From contig JAFGPZ010000283.1 of the NCBI GenBank assembly GCA_016935935.1, positions 1 to 13,222 of the forward strand: DNA of 13,222 nt, given 5' to 3'. The DNA comes from Deltaproteobacteria bacterium (GTDB lineage Bacteria; Desulfobacterota; Syntrophia; Syntrophales; UBA2210). The position numbers were made by a program, and so were the translations under genes. Below, piece after piece: positions 6,513 to 13,222 of the stretch. The notes beneath the pieces are model-generated. The model was not told the DNA's origin. It was given only the letters and a program-made list of their open reading frames with translations, and searched no databases. How positions within the stretch are numbered: the stretch's first letter is position 1; every line of letters starts with the position of its first letter.

Positions 6513-7741
6513 AATTCATAATTAGACTCGGCTTTAAAAATATATTCCGGAACAAACGAAGATCCCTTCTCACGATCTCCGCTATCTTCTTTGCTACCAT
6601 GTTGATAGTATTTTTTAAAGCTTGGATCGCTGGGATGTTCGACAATATGATCAAGAATGTGATAATGTTCGAGACCGGACATGTCAAAGTGTCGAATACC
6701 AAGTTCCTGGAGAAAGAAAAGTTAATGCCCCTGGAATACTATGTGGACGATGCCCAGGGTCATATCGATGAGATCGAAAAGATAAATGAAGTGGATTATG
6801 TTACCCCCCGCATTAAGGTTCCGGTGATGCTTAATATCAACGATAAGAACTATAATGCGCTGGTTTTCGGGATTGATCCTATCAAGGAAAAGAGGTTTAA
6901 CACCTTGCATCAGGGTATTGTGAAAGGGGAATACCTGGACAATGATAATGACCATATCCTCATCGGTAAAAAGTTCGCGGAGGATTTCGACTTAAAGGTG
7001 GGAGACCGTATCACCTTGCTGGGAAGGACCATATATAATTCCATTTCCCTGGAGTCCTTCGAGATCGCCGGATTGTTCTCCTACGGCATTACCACCCTGG
7101 AGAAAAAAGCTTTTTTTGTAACCGTTGAATCTGCGCAGGACCTCACCCAGATGGGCGGCGGAGCTACTGAATTGATAGTAATGCTCCACGATATTGAGGA
7201 TGAGGGAATTGCTACAGCCAAGATAAATCAAGAACTGGAGGAGCCCTATATCGCCCGTTCCTGGAAGGAGCAAGGCAATTATTACAACATGGTCAGAGTA
7301 GCGACCAGTATTTATAACGTAGTATATCTTTTCTTCCTGGTACTGGCTGCGTTCGTCATCATCAATACGATCATGATCTCGGTTTACGAACGGGAGCGGG
7401 AGATCGGCGCCCTCACCGCCCTGGGAATGTCCCGCAAGGAAGTGCTGGGATTGTTCGTAGTAGAAGCAGGCACTCTAAGCCTTATCGGAAGCTTCGCTGG
7501 TTCCATGTTCGGTGGCTTGCTCTCCTTTGTCTTCTCCAAATTCGGAATCAATACCCTGGAATTAGCTGGAAGTGATATAGTCTCTGAATTCAATTTATCG
7601 GACACCATTTATCTCAATCCCAGTTGGGGAATGATAGTCTTTGCATTCATTTTCGGAGCGATCGTAACTATTGCCTGTGCGGTTATTCCAGCACTCAAAG
7701 CGACCAAGATCGATCCCATCAAAGCGCTGAGATCGGTTTAA
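6509..7741 (+). CDS. ABC transporter permease 3, FtsX/LolE type
   Basis: This 410-residue permease has the same topology as the other two: TM1 at about 18-38, a periplasmic domain at 40-265, and TM segments near 267-291, 315-343 and 374-394. The sequence is clearly a different subfamily. The coupling segment reads VYEREREIGALTALGMSRKEV (292-312), and the C-terminus ends IPALKATKIDPIKALRSV, the classical ending of MacB/LolC/E permeases. It overlaps permease 2 by ATGA, with GGAG nine bases upstream inside the preceding gene. It probably forms the second half of a heterodimeric transporter with permease 2, or alternatively with permease 1. A 56-base gap then leads to the LolA-like gene. Confidence 0.92.
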   Translation: MKFIIRLGFKNIFRNKRRSLLTISAIFFATMLIVFFKAWIAGMFDNMIKNVIMFETGHVKVSNTKFLEKEKLMPLEYYVDDAQGHIDEIEKINEVDYVTPRIKVPVMLNINDKNYNALVFGIDPIKEKRFNTLHQGIVKGEYLDNDNDHILIGKKFAEDFDLKVGDRITLLGRTIYNSISLESFEIAGLFSYGITTLEKKAFFVTVESAQDLTQMGGGATELIVMLHDIEDEGIATAKINQELEEPYIARSWKEQGNYYNMVRVATSIYNVVYLFFLVLAAFVIINTIMISVYEREREIGALTALGMSRKEVLGLFVVEAGTLSLIGSFAGSMFGGLLSFVFSKFGINTLELAGSDIVSEFNLSDTIYLNPSWGMIVFAFIFGAIVTIACAVIPALKATKIDPIKALRSV

Positions 7742-7797
7742 AAGAAGAAAATGATATATCGTAATCTCTAATCTGAAATCTAATAAGGAGTTACAAA

Positions 7798-8529
7798 ATG
7801 AAAAGAGCATTAGTACTGGTACTCATAATCCCGATTTGTTTGATAACGAATCTTTTTGCCCTCACTGGCGAGGAGATTCTTCAAAAGGTAGATGAAAATG
7901 TATATGCTACTTCCTCCAAATACGAAGGCCGGTTCGAGATCCACAAGGGTGACCGCATATTTGAAAAGACCTTCAAGGGCTGGGCGGAAGGCGAAGAAAA
8001 ATCATTTGTAGAATTCACTAATCCGGAGGACTATGGGGTCAAGTACCTCAAACTCGGTGACGAAATGTGGATCGCGGAGGAGAACGATGTGGTAAAGATC
8101 TCCGGTCACCTGCTTAAACGAAGCGTGATGGGCTCCGATTTTAATTTCGAAGACCTGATGTCCAATGAAAAGCTAATCGAAATGTATAATGTTACAATCG
8201 CCGGGGAGGATACTGTCCAGGGAAATAAATGTTACATTCTAAATCTGGATGCGAAGGACCGCGATGCCCCATATAAACGCCAGGAGATCTGGGTGGACAA
8301 AGAGAATTATATTCCCTATAAATATAATTACTACGCCCTTTCCGGCCGGCTGATGAAATCGGCACTCGTCCTAAAAACCCAGCTAATAAAAGAAAAACAC
8401 TATCCTACAATGATGAAAATGACCGACGAACTGAAAAAAGGCTCTTACACCTTATTCGAGATGACCGATCTTGAACTGGATATTCAACTGCCAGAAAATG
8501 TATTCTCACAGCAAAACCTGAGGAGATAA
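7798..8529 (+). CDS. LolA-like outer-membrane lipoprotein-sorting family periplasmic protein
   Basis: This is a 243-residue exported protein. The signal peptide is MKRALVLVL... with cleavage likely after NLFA (residue 21). The only Cys near it (C14) lies inside the hydrophobic core and is preceded by Ile, so there is no lipobox and the mature protein should be soluble in the periplasm. The block MWIAEENDVVKISGHLLKRS (90-109) and then MGSDFNFEDLM (111-121), plus the late QEIWVDKENYIPYKYNYY (162-179), match the LolA-like group annotated as outer membrane lipoprotein-sorting protein, often found beside FtsX-type transporters. The fold is an open half-barrel that shields an acyl chain. It starts at ATG 7798 after AAGGAG. 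It probably carries what the ABC complex extracts; whether that is a lipoprotein or a free lipid is not shown. Confidence 0.85.
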   Translation: MKRALVLVLIIPICLITNLFALTGEEILQKVDENVYATSSKYEGRFEIHKGDRIFEKTFKGWAEGEEKSFVEFTNPEDYGVKYLKLGDEMWIAEENDVVKISGHLLKRSVMGSDFNFEDLMSNEKLIEMYNVTIAGEDTVQGNKCYILNLDAKDRDAPYKRQEIWVDKENYIPYKYNYYALSGRLMKSALVLKTQLIKEKHYPTMMKMTDELKKGSYTLFEMTDLELDIQLPENVFSQQNLRR

Positions 8530-8531
8530 AA

Positions 8532-9557
8532 GTGAGAAGAAAAATTATATTATCGATTATATTATTATTATCGTTAAGTTCCCTGCTCTACGCGGAAATT
8601 GAGTTATATAGCACCTATTATCAGAATATTTTTGTGAACAAGTTTGAAGATGATTGGTTTTACGGGGATCAGAATCTGCTTTATTTGAAGCTGCGTAAGC
8701 CTTTTCAGGGAGACTATGACCTGAAGTGCAATCTTTCCTTTTCTGTCTCTAATTTATTAGGTTCGGAAAATAGCGCGGAGTTCGATATACAGAGACTGAA
8801 CTTCCGGACCGGTTTGGACCGGCTCGAATTTACTGTAGGACGGTTCTTACCGGAATACAAATACACCAATTTCTTTCAGCCAGTCAATATCTTTCTGGGA
8901 CCCCAATTTCTGCAAAATGAATTGGTGTTCACCGGCATAGACGGGATCTCTATTAAGCGGTATATGGGTATGCTTTCCTCGGTGCAGTATGTGTCACTGC
9001 CCAAATTTCAAATGGAGCAGTCTTCTCATTACCTTAATTTCACCTCTAATGTCGCCGGTTTCGACTTCAGCCTCCTTGCCCATTACAAGGGGGATACCTA
9101 CACAAAATCAACGGGTTTCGGTTTCAAGGGCGACCTGGTAGTAGGGCTCTCTCACGAGACACTGGTAAAGTTCGAGAATACCGACTCTCTGCGTTTTACA
9201 AGCGCCACAGGCATCGATTATTCCTTCGATAAATTCATGATTATGCTGGAATACCTTTACAATGAGAACATGCTATCCTTCGCCACCGAGGGACTTTTCG
9301 CTCTTCAGGATACTCATTACCTTTACCTTAACGGATTTTATTTTGAATCACTGGGAAAGACTATTGGATTAAGCGGGATTACAAACCTGAGAGACAGCAG
9401 TACGTTGTTATCTGCATATTATATGAACGAGATATTCAATGGAGTAACGGTCTCGGTGGGGGTTTACGCACCGGTCTCTGAGGACGAAATGGCTGAATTC
9501 CACCGTTCCAGGGTGGGAGATATTACCCTCAATGCTTATTTAAGGGCGAAATTTTGA
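8532..9557 (+). CDS. Predicted outer-membrane beta-barrel protein of the transporter operon
   Basis: This 341-residue protein starts with GTG at 8532. The start is supported by AGGAG (8521-8525) inside the end of the preceding gene and by a clean signal peptide (MRRKIILSIILLLSLSSLLYA, cleavage after residue 21). Only two bases separate it from the LolA-like stop. The mature part is full of short amphipathic strands with alternating aromatic and polar residues (LYLKL, LEFTVGR, HYLNFTS, FDFSLLAHY, MIMLEYLY, HYLYLNGFYF) and ends in Phe (LRAKF), the signal read by the barrel assembly machinery. The segment GRFLPEYKYTNFFQPVNIF (103-121) recalls the GRQ...W...PVD.F motif of barrel proteins found beside transporters. 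It has no Cys lipobox. Its likely role is the outer-membrane acceptor or export channel of the system. I do not recognise a named family with certainty. Confidence 0.75.
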   Translation: MRRKIILSIILLLSLSSLLYAEIELYSTYYQNIFVNKFEDDWFYGDQNLLYLKLRKPFQGDYDLKCNLSFSVSNLLGSENSAEFDIQRLNFRTGLDRLEFTVGRFLPEYKYTNFFQPVNIFLGPQFLQNELVFTGIDGISIKRYMGMLSSVQYVSLPKFQMEQSSHYLNFTSNVAGFDFSLLAHYKGDTYTKSTGFGFKGDLVVGLSHETLVKFENTDSLRFTSATGIDYSFDKFMIMLEYLYNENMLSFATEGLFALQDTHYLYLNGFYFESLGKTIGLSGITNLRDSSTLLSAYYMNEIFNGVTVSVGVYAPVSEDEMAEFHRSRVGDITLNAYLRAKF

Positions 9558-9616
9558 TCCGGGTAAAGAAAACGGAAAATCAAAATTCGTACCAGAAGGG
9601 GCGATCGATAAGATCC

Positions 9617-9639
9617 CTGGATATATTCATCATATCCAG
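9617..9639. terminator. Hairpin between convergent operons, possible weak terminator
   Basis: CTGGATAT (9617-9624) and ATATCCAG (9632-9639) form a perfect 8-bp stem with a 7-base loop, in the 162-bp gap between two converging genes. On neither strand does a T-run follow directly, so it is not a canonical Rho-independent terminator. Its place suggests a shared end or RNA-stabilising structure. I see no gene or other signal in the rest of this gap. Confidence 0.3.
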
Positions 9640-9719
9640 AAAAATGTTTCTATCACAAAAGAGCACTTGAAAAAGGGAGTTTTTACAGCGGGATATAAGA
9701 ATATTCAGATAAACCCTTA

Positions 9720-12700
9720 TTATTCCGACAATGCTTCTTCCTCCCCGTGCAGTACATTAAACATGCGTTTAGTCGTTTTGTATGAAATTCCGTCGGCTAT
9801 GGAGTAAAAAATCGGCACATAGAACAGCGTGAGAAATGTGGCTGATATCAAACCGCCAATGACCGTAAGTGCCATAGGCGCGCTCATTTGAGAGCCCATG
9901 CTGGTTGATAACGCCATGGGCAGCATCCCGAAAATGGTAGTGATTGCAGTAATAAGGATGGGGCGGATCCGGTCCATACCTGCCTGCACCAGGGCTTCAT
10001 GCCGTTCCATTTTTTCCCTGCGGCGAAGTTGATTTACATGGTCGATGAGCACGATAGCATTGTTCACAACTATTCCGGTCAGGATTATCACACCCATGAA
10101 CGATGTTACAGAAAGGGTAGAACCGGAAAGCAGGAATATCCATATCACTCCGATAGCGGCAAGCGGCAATGAAATCATTATGACCAGCGGTTGAACCAGC
10201 GACTCAAACAATGCTGCCATGATAGCATATACCAGGATGATTGAGAGTAAGAATGCCAGAACCAGGTCGCGGAATGATTCCCGCATCTGTTCATCTTCAC
10301 CGGCGATTTCATAATTGTATCCTGAAGGAAATTTTTGGGCGACCGGCGCGATTGCCTTGTTGATATCATTAACTATGCTTCCCAGGTCCCGGTCGCTGCG
10401 GTTAGCAAGCACATGTACCATTCTTGTCTGCTGCTCATGCTGAATTTCAATTGGACCGGTGCCTTCGACAAAATCCACAACTTCCTTAAGGGGAACACTG
10501 CCACCCATGGGCAGGGTTATAGGAAGGTTCTCTATTTGACTGCGGGTTAGGCGGTCTTCATCGCGGAGACGCACACGTATATCGGTTTCAATACCGTTTT
10601 TCTCGCGCAGACGGGTGGATACTGTCCCCAATGTCAGAGTCCGCACCTGCTGGGCAAGCAGGGCGACGGGCAGTCCGAGCCGGATAGCTTTATCCCTGTT
10701 TATCCTCAATTCAATTTCTGGCCTGCCCTGTTCCGCTGATGAACGTACATCCTTAACACCATCTATGGGCCGGATTGCGCTGGCAACCGCGAGTGAATAA
10801 TCCCTTAGCCTGTCAAGGTCATCACCGAATATCTTAATGTCTATTGCACTTTCCGCGTCGCCCATCATTGAACCCATTTCTATCTCTTCCAGGCTCACAT
10901 CTTCAAAATCCGGAAAACGCGTTCGGATTTCATTAGAAATTTCATTGACCGGGCGCTTTAAATCGTTACTCAGTCTCATCATAACCATCGCTTCGTTCGA
11001 ACCCTTTGCCCCAAATCCAGCGCCATGTTGGCCTTGCTGACTGCCCACCATCACCGTCAAATGCTCGACCTCGGGAACAGAGAGCGCAATATCCTCGAAT
11101 ATAGCCGCCTTCTCATCGGTCTCGGAAAGCCTTGTACCCACAGGCATCTTGATAAAGAACATCAACATGTCCGACTCCGATTTAGGCATGAATTCGGTAC
11201 CAATAAAAAGAGAACCAGCTACTACCGTAATGATGACCACCCCACCGAGAACCGCCAGCATTAAACCCCGTTTTCTTAGCGACCATGTAAGAAAACTGCG
11301 ATATCTTTCACGGATATTTTGAAAAATCCCATTCCGCCTTGCCGGTAAATCACCGTTTTTTCTTCTCTTTTTAAAAAGTACAGAGGCGATCATCGGGACC
11401 ACTGAAATGGCGACTATCAAACTGCATATAAGCGCGAATGACACTGTTAACGCCAGCCCCCGGGAAAGCTGACCGGCAAGTCCGGAGGAGAGCGCCATAG
11501 GCAGAAAAACGACTATTGTGGTCAAAGTGCTTGCGGTGATAGCCAGGCCAACCTGTGAAGCGCCTACACTTGCGGCGATATTGCGTGGTTTCCCTTTTTC
11601 AATGTGCCGAAAGATATTCTCGATGACTACAATTGCATTGTCCACAAGCATGCCGACCCCCAGAGCCAAACCGCCAAGGGTCATGATATTCAGCGTGTAA
11701 CCCGCACCGTATATAGGAATGAATGTCGCGATAATCGATAGCGGAATGGCTATCGCAATAGCAAATGTCGGCCGCCAGTTGCGAAGGAATAAGAATATAC
11801 ATAATATTGCCAATAGGGCGCCCACAATAGCATTTGTGGCGGTGATCCTGCCGACCCGCACAATCGAGTCACCCTGATCCATAATGATACCGTATTTGAT
11901 ATTCGATGGTAAATTCTGCCAGATACGGCTTAGTTCCTTTTTTACCTTGTTCGCCACTATCACCGTGTTCGCATTGGACTGCTTTGATACTATGAGCATA
12001 ATGCCCTTAGCGCGGTTGCTGCGTATGTCATAGCGTGATTCCAGTTTGCCGTCGCTGATAGCCGCAATGTCGCGCAGGAAAATCGGTTCGCCGTATTGAG
12101 AGGAGCCGACGACGATATTTTCCAGTTCATCTATCGACTCGAATTCTCCCATAGAACGGATTAGGTATTCCTCGTGCCCTTCCTCGATGATGCCTGCCGG
12201 AAGGTTTAAATTTTGAGACCTAAGCGAGTTTATTACCACGTCTGGTGAGATATTTAATTGCTGCATTTTAATGGCATTAAGCCATACCTGAATCTCGCGT
12301 TCCTCACCCCCAAAGATGATTACACTGGCAACCCCGTCCAGGCGTTTTAGCCTGTCGGCGACCTCATCCTCGATTAGCTTTTTCAGAGCCTGTAAATCAT
12401 CCATCCCGGTTGCGCTGATCACCAGAGCAGGCATACCTGTAACATCGAATTTGGAAATTATTGAGCGCGTGGCATCTTCCGGTAACAGGTTTTGCGCCTG
12501 ATCGACAACCTCGCGCACATCCTGAGCCGCAAAATCTATATTGCTTCCCCATTCGAACTGGAGGGTCAGCAAAGATACCCCCTCTTTTGAGCTCGACTTC
12601 ACCGATTTCAGGTTGCTTACCGTACCCACATATTTTTCCAGCGGTTCGGTTATTACTCGTTCAACCTCCTCTGAACCTGCACCGGGATATGAGGTAATCA

Positions 12701-12839
12701 CGGCTATCATCGGAAATTCGATATCGGGTATAAGCGCGAGTCCGAGATTCATTAACGCCCAGATACCCATAACCATGAGCATCATGGCAAACATGGCTAT
12801 GGTAATACGCCTTTTTACTGAAAATTCCGGGATGTTCAT
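9720..12839 (-). CDS. RND efflux transporter permease subunit (HAE1/AcrB-SwrC type)
   Basis: This is a complete 1039-residue proton-driven inner-membrane pump of normal length for the family. TM1 lies at about 12-33, then the first periplasmic porter half (to about 335), TM2-TM6 (about 336-490), TM7 near 525-547, the second porter half (to about 855) and TM8-TM12 (about 856-1015). The TM4 proton-relay motif is GMLVDNAIVVIENIF with Asp400; the second acidic residue of AcrB is Asn401 here, as in many HAE1 and SwrC-like members. The matching TM10 motif is GIVVNNAIVLIDHVNQLRR (922-940). The repeated entry sequences GLALIPDIEFP (33-43) and GTEFMPKSESD (547-557) are also family marks. Its ATG overlaps the stop of the fusion protein gene as ATGA, with GGAGAGG upstream. 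It would work as a trimer with the fusion protein and an outer-membrane channel that is not in this window. The substrate is unknown. Confidence 0.95.
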   Translation of the reverse strand: MNIPEFSVKRRITIAMFAMMLMVMGIWALMNLGLALIPDIEFPMIAVITSYPGAGSEEVERVITEPLEKYVGTVSNLKSVKSSSKEGVSLLTLQFEWGSNIDFAAQDVREVVDQAQNLLPEDATRSIISKFDVTGMPALVISATGMDDLQALKKLIEDEVADRLKRLDGVASVIIFGGEEREIQVWLNAIKMQQLNISPDVVINSLRSQNLNLPAGIIEEGHEEYLIRSMGEFESIDELENIVVGSSQYGEPIFLRDIAAISDGKLESRYDIRSNRAKGIMLIVSKQSNANTVIVANKVKKELSRIWQNLPSNIKYGIIMDQGDSIVRVGRITATNAIVGALLAILCIFLFLRNWRPTFAIAIAIPLSIIATFIPIYGAGYTLNIMTLGGLALGVGMLVDNAIVVIENIFRHIEKGKPRNIAASVGASQVGLAITASTLTTIVVFLPMALSSGLAGQLSRGLALTVSFALICSLIVAISVVPMIASVLFKKRRKNGDLPARRNGIFQNIRERYRSFLTWSLRKRGLMLAVLGGVVIITVVAGSLFIGTEFMPKSESDMLMFFIKMPVGTRLSETDEKAAIFEDIALSVPEVEHLTVMVGSQQGQHGAGFGAKGSNEAMVMMRLSNDLKRPVNEISNEIRTRFPDFEDVSLEEIEMGSMMGDAESAIDIKIFGDDLDRLRDYSLAVASAIRPIDGVKDVRSSAEQGRPEIELRINRDKAIRLGLPVALLAQQVRTLTLGTVSTRLREKNGIETDIRVRLRDEDRLTRSQIENLPITLPMGGSVPLKEVVDFVEGTGPIEIQHEQQTRMVHVLANRSDRDLGSIVNDINKAIAPVAQKFPSGYNYEIAGEDEQMRESFRDLVLAFLLSIILVYAIMAALFESLVQPLVIMISLPLAAIGVIWIFLLSGSTLSVTSFMGVIILTGIVVNNAIVLIDHVNQLRRREKMERHEALVQAGMDRIRPILITAITTIFGMLPMALSTSMGSQMSAPMALTVIGGLISATFLTLFYVPIFYSIADGISYKTTKRMFNVLHGEEEALSE

Positions 12840-13222
12840 TGCAGCCTCTCCTTCTCCACAGCCTCTACATCCATTCCATCCTTGAGTCCAAGAGCGCCCT
12901 GAGATACTATAATTTCTCCCTCCTTAATACCATCTATAACCTCCGCCTTCTCGTAGAGAACGATACCCGTCTTTACAATGCGCTTCTCAACTTTTCCGCC
13001 AGAATAGACGAACACCGTGCTGTCCTGTATGAGAGCTGAACGCGGGATGACAAGGACATCGGATTTATGCGACAGTATAACCTCTGCATTGGCAAAGACC
13101 CCGACCGGGATTTTTGAGTCGGGATTGTCAATAATTATATCTGCCGAGAACAGTCCCGTGACAGGATCTGCGCCGGGGGAGATATGAGTTAATATACCGG
13201 TAATCGCCGTGTCCGGCATTGC
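12836..13222 (-). CDS. RND efflux membrane fusion protein (HlyD/AcrA type), C-terminal part only
   Basis: The frame is open to the right edge (a GCA codon precedes the first Met codon, at 13219), so the N-terminus, hairpin and lipoyl domain are outside the window. The visible 128 residues are the beta-barrel and membrane-proximal parts: ADPVTGLFSADIIIDNPD, then IPVGVFANAEVIL, VLVIPRSALIQDSTVFVYSG, and G-I-K-E-G-E-I-I-V-S-Q-G near the end. These are standard in AcrA/MexA-type adaptors (the P-G-M/V-F-A-x-V-x-V loop and IPxSAL strand). It ends LKDGMDVEAVEKERLQ and overlaps the pump gene by ATGA. It bridges the pump to an outer-membrane channel. The operon promoter must lie beyond the right edge. 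Confidence 0.9.
   Translation of the reverse strand, partial: AMPDTAITGILTHISPGADPVTGLFSADIIIDNPDSKIPVGVFANAEVILSHKSDVLVIPRSALIQDSTVFVYSGGKVEKRIVKTGIVLYEKAEVIDGIKEGEIIVSQGALGLKDGMDVEAVEKERLQ

Noticed and set aside
11637..11642. Asn401 in place of the second Asp of the AcrB TM4 pair taken as a broken pump
   Set aside because: GMLVDNAIVV with a single Asp is common in HAE1/SwrC-like and MdtB/C-like members, and the rest of the protein is full length and intact.

Overview
The window comes from a Gram-negative, double-membraned bacterium. Three things point this way. One is a surface protein whose tail carries an HPNPFN-type secretion/sorting domain (type IX, FlgD-like fold). The second is a LolA-like periplasmic protein followed by an outer-membrane beta-barrel. 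The third is an RND pump with its membrane fusion protein. Sorting tails of this kind together with this gene style are typical of the FCB group and its candidate phyla (Cloacimonadota, Marinimicrobia, WOR-3, Zixibacteria and similar). That placement is inference; no rRNA or marker gene is present to fix it.

Region 1 (1-2262) is a surface-protein and repeat region. A long reverse-strand gene (start at 1762, open to the left edge) encodes a secreted beta-helix protein with an Ig-like domain, and the window ends inside its sorting tail. To its right lies an orphan second copy of the same sorting-tail sequence (2157 down to 1872). It has no gene body, holds an 81-bp palindromic repeat (1986-2066) in frame, and abuts the last 36 codons of a REP-associated (RAYT/Y1) transposase on the + strand. 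Nothing in 1763-2478 looks like an intact gene. This stretch holds the promoter of the left gene, the relics and repeat, a hairpin terminator, and the promoter and operator of the next operon.

Region 2 (2350-9557, + strand) is a seven-gene set: permease 1, TetR regulator, ABC ATPase, permease 2 (gapless 418-residue paralogue of permease 1, about 56% identical by hand count), permease 3 (a second permease type), a LolA-like periplasmic protein, and an outer-membrane beta-barrel. ATPase/permease 2/permease 3 are joined by ATGA overlaps. A TTGACA-17-TAAATT promoter followed at once by a 7-bp inverted repeat, probably a TetR operator, precedes permease 1. Together the genes look like a complete envelope route: ATP-driven extraction from the inner membrane, a periplasmic carrier, and an outer-membrane partner. 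The cargo (lipoprotein, lipid or drug) cannot be read from the sequence.

Region 3 (9558-13222) is convergent with region 2. A complete 1039-residue HAE1-type RND transporter and the C-terminal part of its membrane fusion protein lie on the reverse strand, coupled by an ATGA overlap; their promoter is beyond the right edge. The 162-bp gap between the convergent genes holds one 8-bp hairpin and little else.

The most interesting points are the mosaic of sorting tail, in-frame palindromic repeat and RAYT fragment, and the three-permease/one-ATPase operon with its own LolA-like and barrel proteins and a spare, separately placed permease paralogue under a likely TetR switch.
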